Both the position numbers and the translations under genes were made by a program. The notes beneath the pieces are model-generated. The model saw nothing but the letters and a program-made list of their open reading frames with translations. It was not told where the DNA came from and did not search any database. 27,119 nucleotides of DNA from Bacillota bacterium (GTDB lineage Bacteria; Bacillota; Clostridia; Acetivibrionales; DSM-1351), in NCBI GenBank assembly GCA_023393115.1, contig JAEWMS010000060.1, positions 1-27,119 of the forward strand, given 5' to 3'. Below, piece after piece: positions 24,370 through 27,119 of this stretch. Every line of letters begins with the position of its first letter. Within the stretch, counting starts at the first letter, position 1.

Positions 24370-25926
24370 ATGAGTATATTGACAGTAGAAAACGTAAGCC
24401 ACGGTTTTGGTGCGAGAAAAATTTTAGAGGATGCCTCATTCAGACTTCTGAAGGGTGAACATGTTGGTCTCGTAGGAGCTAACGGGGAAGGAAAATCGAC
24501 TTTTTTAAATATCATTACCGGTAAACTTATGCCTGACGAAGGTAAGGTTGAATGGTGTAATAGAATTACAACAGGGTATCTTGATCAACACACTGTCCTG
24601 ACACCCGGTAAAACTATTCGTGAAGCGTTGAGAGAAGCATTCCAGTATATGTTTGACCTCGAAAAGGAAATGCTTGAGATTTATGAAAAAATGGGCGATG
24701 CCTCCGAAAGTGAAATAAATGCCATGATGGAGGATGTAGGAGATATCCAGAATGTTCTTGAACATAATGGCTTCTATATCTTAGATTCAAAAATAGAAGA
24801 AGTAGCAAACGGTCTGGGTCTCGGAGATATAGGCCTGGAAACTGATGTGGGCAATCTTAGCGGTGGTCAGAGGGCAAAGGTTCTGCTGACAAAATTATTG
24901 CTGCAGAGTCCTATGATATTGATACTGGACGAGCCTACCAACTTCCTTGACGAGAATCATATCACCTGGCTTAAAAATTACCTCAAGGAATACGAAAATG
25001 CATTCATATTGGTTTCACATGATATCCCTTTCCTTAATGACGTTGTAAATGTAATTTACCATGTTGAGAATGCGGTATTAACAAGATATTCAGGAAACTA
25101 TGACGAATTCCAGAGAATGTACCAGCTATCAAAGCAACAGACCATGCAGGCCTATGAAAAACAGCAGAAGGAAATAGAGAAGCTGGAGGATTTCATCGCA
25201 CGTAATAAGGCTAGAGTTGCAACCACCAACATGGCCAAGAGCAGACAAAAGAAACTGGACAAAATGGAGATCATAGAAAAGGTTAAGGAAAAAGTAAAAC
25301 CTATTTTTAAGTTCAGAGAAGCCAGAGCCCCTGGAAGGTATGTGTTCCAAACGCACAACCTAATTATAGGATATGACACTGCACTTACCGGGACTTTGAA
25401 CATATCTCTTGAACGTGGGCAAAAGGTTGCCATAAAAGGTGTTAACGGTTTGGGTAAATCTACTTTGCTGAAAACCCTGCTGGGAATACAAAAACCTTTT
25501 GCCGGTGAGGTGAAGCTGGATGATTACCTCTATCCCGGTTACTTTGAGCAGGAGTCTGAAAGGTATAACACTAATACAGCATTGGATGAGGTATGGAATG
25601 ACTATCCTGGTATGTCAAATGCCGAAGTACGTGGTGCATTAGCGAAATGCGGTTTGACTACCGAGCACATAACCAGCCAGATGATGGTTTTGAGCGGTGG
25701 AGAAAACGCCAAGGTACGTCTATGTAAGCTTATGCTTAAGGATGTTAACTGGCTCATACTTGATGAACCTACAAACCACCTTGATGTGGATGCAAAGGAT
25801 GAACTAAAACGGGCTTTGAAGGAATTTAAGGGAACAATACTTCTTGTATGCCATGAACCTGAGTTTTATCAGGACTGGGTAACAGATGTATGGAACGTTG
25901 AAAATTGGACGACAAAAATAGTATAG
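24370..25926 (+). CDS. ykpA: ABC-F ATPase (YkpA/YbiT-like)
   Basis: 518 residues; GGAGG (24358-24362) is 7 bases before the ATG. Two ATPase cassettes without membrane helices: first Walker A G36-ANGEGKST, signature LSGGQ 163-167, Walker B LILDEPTNFLDE; linker of ~80 residues with charged helices (KQQKEIEKLEDFIARNKAR, the P-site interaction motif region); second Walker A G357-VNGLGKST, signature LSGGE 441-445 and LILDEPTNHLDVDA. Members act on the ribosome as translation factors, and some protect it from antibiotics. The near-identical N-terminal pattern MSILTVENVSHGFG favours the YkpA/YbiT housekeeping branch rather than a resistance branch, though the hairpin in its leader resembles control seen for resistance members. 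Confidence 0.92.
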   Translation: MSILTVENVSHGFGARKILEDASFRLLKGEHVGLVGANGEGKSTFLNIITGKLMPDEGKVEWCNRITTGYLDQHTVLTPGKTIREALREAFQYMFDLEKEMLEIYEKMGDASESEINAMMEDVGDIQNVLEHNGFYILDSKIEEVANGLGLGDIGLETDVGNLSGGQRAKVLLTKLLLQSPMILILDEPTNFLDENHITWLKNYLKEYENAFILVSHDIPFLNDVVNVIYHVENAVLTRYSGNYDEFQRMYQLSKQQTMQAYEKQQKEIEKLEDFIARNKARVATTNMAKSRQKKLDKMEIIEKVKEKVKPIFKFREARAPGRYVFQTHNLIIGYDTALTGTLNISLERGQKVAIKGVNGLGKSTLLKTLLGIQKPFAGEVKLDDYLYPGYFEQESERYNTNTALDEVWNDYPGMSNAEVRGALAKCGLTTEHITSQMMVLSGGENAKVRLCKLMLKDVNWLILDEPTNHLDVDAKDELKRALKEFKGTILLVCHEPEFYQDWVTDVWNVENWTTKIV

Positions 25927-25960
25927 AAGCGTTTGAACGTATTTTATACTTATATAGAAG

Positions 25961-25987
25961 TGACTGGAGAAATCCGGTCATTTTTTT
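25961..25987 (+). terminator. Rho-independent terminator of the ABC-F gene
   Basis: TGACTGG (25961-25967) pairs with CCGGTCA (25974-25980), one wobble, followed by seven T. Confidence 0.85.
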
Positions 25988-26143
25988 ATTATCGGCCCGA
26001 AATGGAAACTATATTAAATTAACTTCTATAAGAGTAGAAGTGGTCTTGGGGCGTTGACAATGAAGGAATTATCTAGATTTTTGAGGAGAACTAAGCATAT
26101 AATTAATAATTAAAATAACGGATAAATTCAGTGAAATAATCGT
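25988..26143. other. Spacer before the rRNA promoters
   Basis: No CDS. A perfect 7-base hairpin ACTTCTA/TAGAAGT (26022-26041) is present, and a lone TTGACA (26054-26059) has no matching -10 at proper spacing. Confidence 0.5.
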
Positions 26144-26173
26144 TTGAATTCAGAACATTAATGATGCTATACT
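26144..26173 (+). promoter_or_regulatory. rRNA operon promoter P1
   Basis: TTGAAT (26144-26149), 18 bases, TATACT (26168-26173). It is the first of three promoters spaced by 134-135 bases and the following ~45 bases resemble those after P2. Confidence 0.6.
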
Positions 26174-26277
26174 AACCAAGTTATCAACGATGACGACGCT
26201 TAAAAGCCCGGTTTATGGTAATGGTAGATATCCGGTTAAGGCAATACCAACTACCATTAATTGAGAAAATAAAAGTG

Positions 26278-26307
26278 TTGACAGAGTGGTAGTAGGCGTG
26301 TTAACAT
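26278..26307 (+). promoter_or_regulatory. rRNA operon promoter P2
   Basis: TTGACA (26278-26283), 18 bases, TAACAT (26302-26307), preceded by an A-rich element TTGAGAAAATAAAAGTG like an UP element. Confidence 0.75.
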
Positions 26308-26412
26308 AGTCAAGCTGTTAACGACGGCAACACTTAAACAGCTCGATTTAAGGTGTATAAATCGCCCGGTGAGGGTAGTGATAATTACCATAAATTGAGA
26401 AATAAAAAAGTG

Positions 26413-26441
26413 TTGACATAATTACAGCGACATGGTAACAT
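26413..26441 (+). promoter_or_regulatory. rRNA operon promoter P3
   Basis: TTGACA (26413-26418), 17 bases, TAACAT (26436-26441), preceded by the same A-rich element TTGAGAAATAAAAAAGTG (from 26395). Nearest promoter to 16S, ~345 bases away. Confidence 0.8.
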
Positions 26442-26471
26442 AATTAAGCCGTCGCGATAAGCGATGTGCAA

Positions 26472-26525
26472 ACCTTGAAAAGCAGCAGTAACAAAGCTTT
26501 TGAGGTATGGACTTTGAAAAGTAAA
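26472..26525 (+). promoter_or_regulatory. Two boxA-like antitermination sites in the rRNA leader
   Basis: ACCTTGAAAAGCAGCAG (from 26472) and GGACTTTGAAAAGTAAACA (from 26509) both match the CTTTGAAAA-type boxA core bound by NusB/NusE in rRNA leaders; they stand 38 bases apart. Confidence 0.55.
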
Positions 26526-26593
26526 CAGTGACAATACATGTAAAGGACTCAAATCAATTTCGAATCTTAACAGATTCATGAGTACTAAACCGA

Positions 26594-26726
26594 GAAATTC
26601 AGATTACTGAATTTCAGGTGAACTTTAGGAACTAAAGTTCACTGCGGACTTTACAACCTGGTTTTTGGAAACAAGAACTAGAAAAAAGTCAGCAATTTTA
26701 AATGAGCATGCTGAATAAAATTCAGC
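26594..26726 (+). other. Chain of hairpins in the rRNA leader
   Basis: Three perfect hairpins: GAAATTCAG/CTGAATTTC (26594-26615), GTGAACTTTA/TAAAGTTCAC (26618-26642) and GCTGAAT/ATTCAGC (26710-26726). No T-run follows them, so they are leader folds rather than terminators, possibly part of processing or assembly. Confidence 0.6.
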
Positions 26727-26785
26727 AGTCAAGCTTGTCAAATAAGTTAATTGTGCAGCAGATTTTCTGCGAAACATATAAATTT

Positions 26786-27119
<334 letters not shown>

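Larger units (their letters stand above)
26144..26441 (+). repeat. Imperfect tandem repeat carrying the rRNA promoters
   Basis: The unit spans ~134-135 bases: promoter, a GTTAACGACGGCAACACTTAA-type segment, a segment with a GGTA stem (TAATGGTAG/CTACCATTA in the first copy, 26218-26259) and the A-rich lead into the next TTGACA. Two full intervals, three promoter copies; copies are diverged. Confidence 0.75.

Noticed and set aside
26054..26082. TTGACA as a fourth rRNA promoter
   Set aside because: No acceptable -10 at 16-18 bases, and it is out of the 134-base period.
26144..26441. Regular repeats resembling a CRISPR array
   Set aside because: The units are ~134 bases, diverged, and each carries a promoter in front of rRNA; no short identical repeats with unique spacers.

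Overview
The window looks like a low-GC, Gram-positive, spore-forming-type genome of class Clostridia. The reasons are the strong AGGAGG-type ribosome sites, the AT-rich intergenic DNA with TTGACA/TATAAT promoters, the Firmicutes-style families (FloT/YuaF pair, KimA-like permease, YkpA-like ABC-F, PadR and ArsR regulators) and the clostridial 5' end of a 16S rRNA gene at the right edge. An intracellular GH3 glycosidase would fit a plant-polysaccharide degrader of the Ruminiclostridium group, but that genus-level guess is inference.

Left end (1-2840): a toxin/immunity locus. A DUF4157 protein with an HEGWH metallopeptidase-like motif runs into a peptidoglycan-binding domain that is split by a one-base frame change near 950-970. 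The continuing frame ends in a polymorphic-toxin-like C-terminal domain, followed by a small probable immunity gene and a decayed ORF fragment. DUF4157 proteins are often tied to extracellular contractile injection systems, but no such genes are in the window.

2860-8818: a four-gene co-directional run, DUF2339 multi-spanning membrane protein, DUF3999 exported protein, OmpR-type response regulator and sensor kinase. It suggests an envelope-sensing unit. A VWA lipoprotein (8946-10598) follows and ends at a nested bidirectional terminator shared with a convergent KimA-like potassium/amino-acid permease (10675-12543, minus).

12865-18201: an ABC half-transporter of the MsbA type with a trailing membrane-anchored protein; a PadR regulator with a doubled palindromic operator and a coupled metallo-beta-lactamase-fold hydrolase; a small membrane protein overlapping free methionine-(R)-sulfoxide reductase; and a convergent small DUF1496-like protein.

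18202-23365: a structured leader and GH3 beta-glucosidase with an in-frame 15-bp triplication, then an NfeD-like protein with an unusual His/Gly-rich loop and its partner flotillin FloT.

23438-25987: a minus-strand operon of a small membrane protein plus ArsR regulator, with two 20-bp-spaced palindromes over its promoter, and a divergent ABC-F ATPase with a terminator-like hairpin in its leader.

25988-27119: an rRNA operon start. Three promoters repeat at 134-135 bp intervals, followed by boxA-like sites, a string of leader hairpins and the first ~330 nt of 16S rRNA, whose helix 6 (V1) carries a large, internally folded extension.
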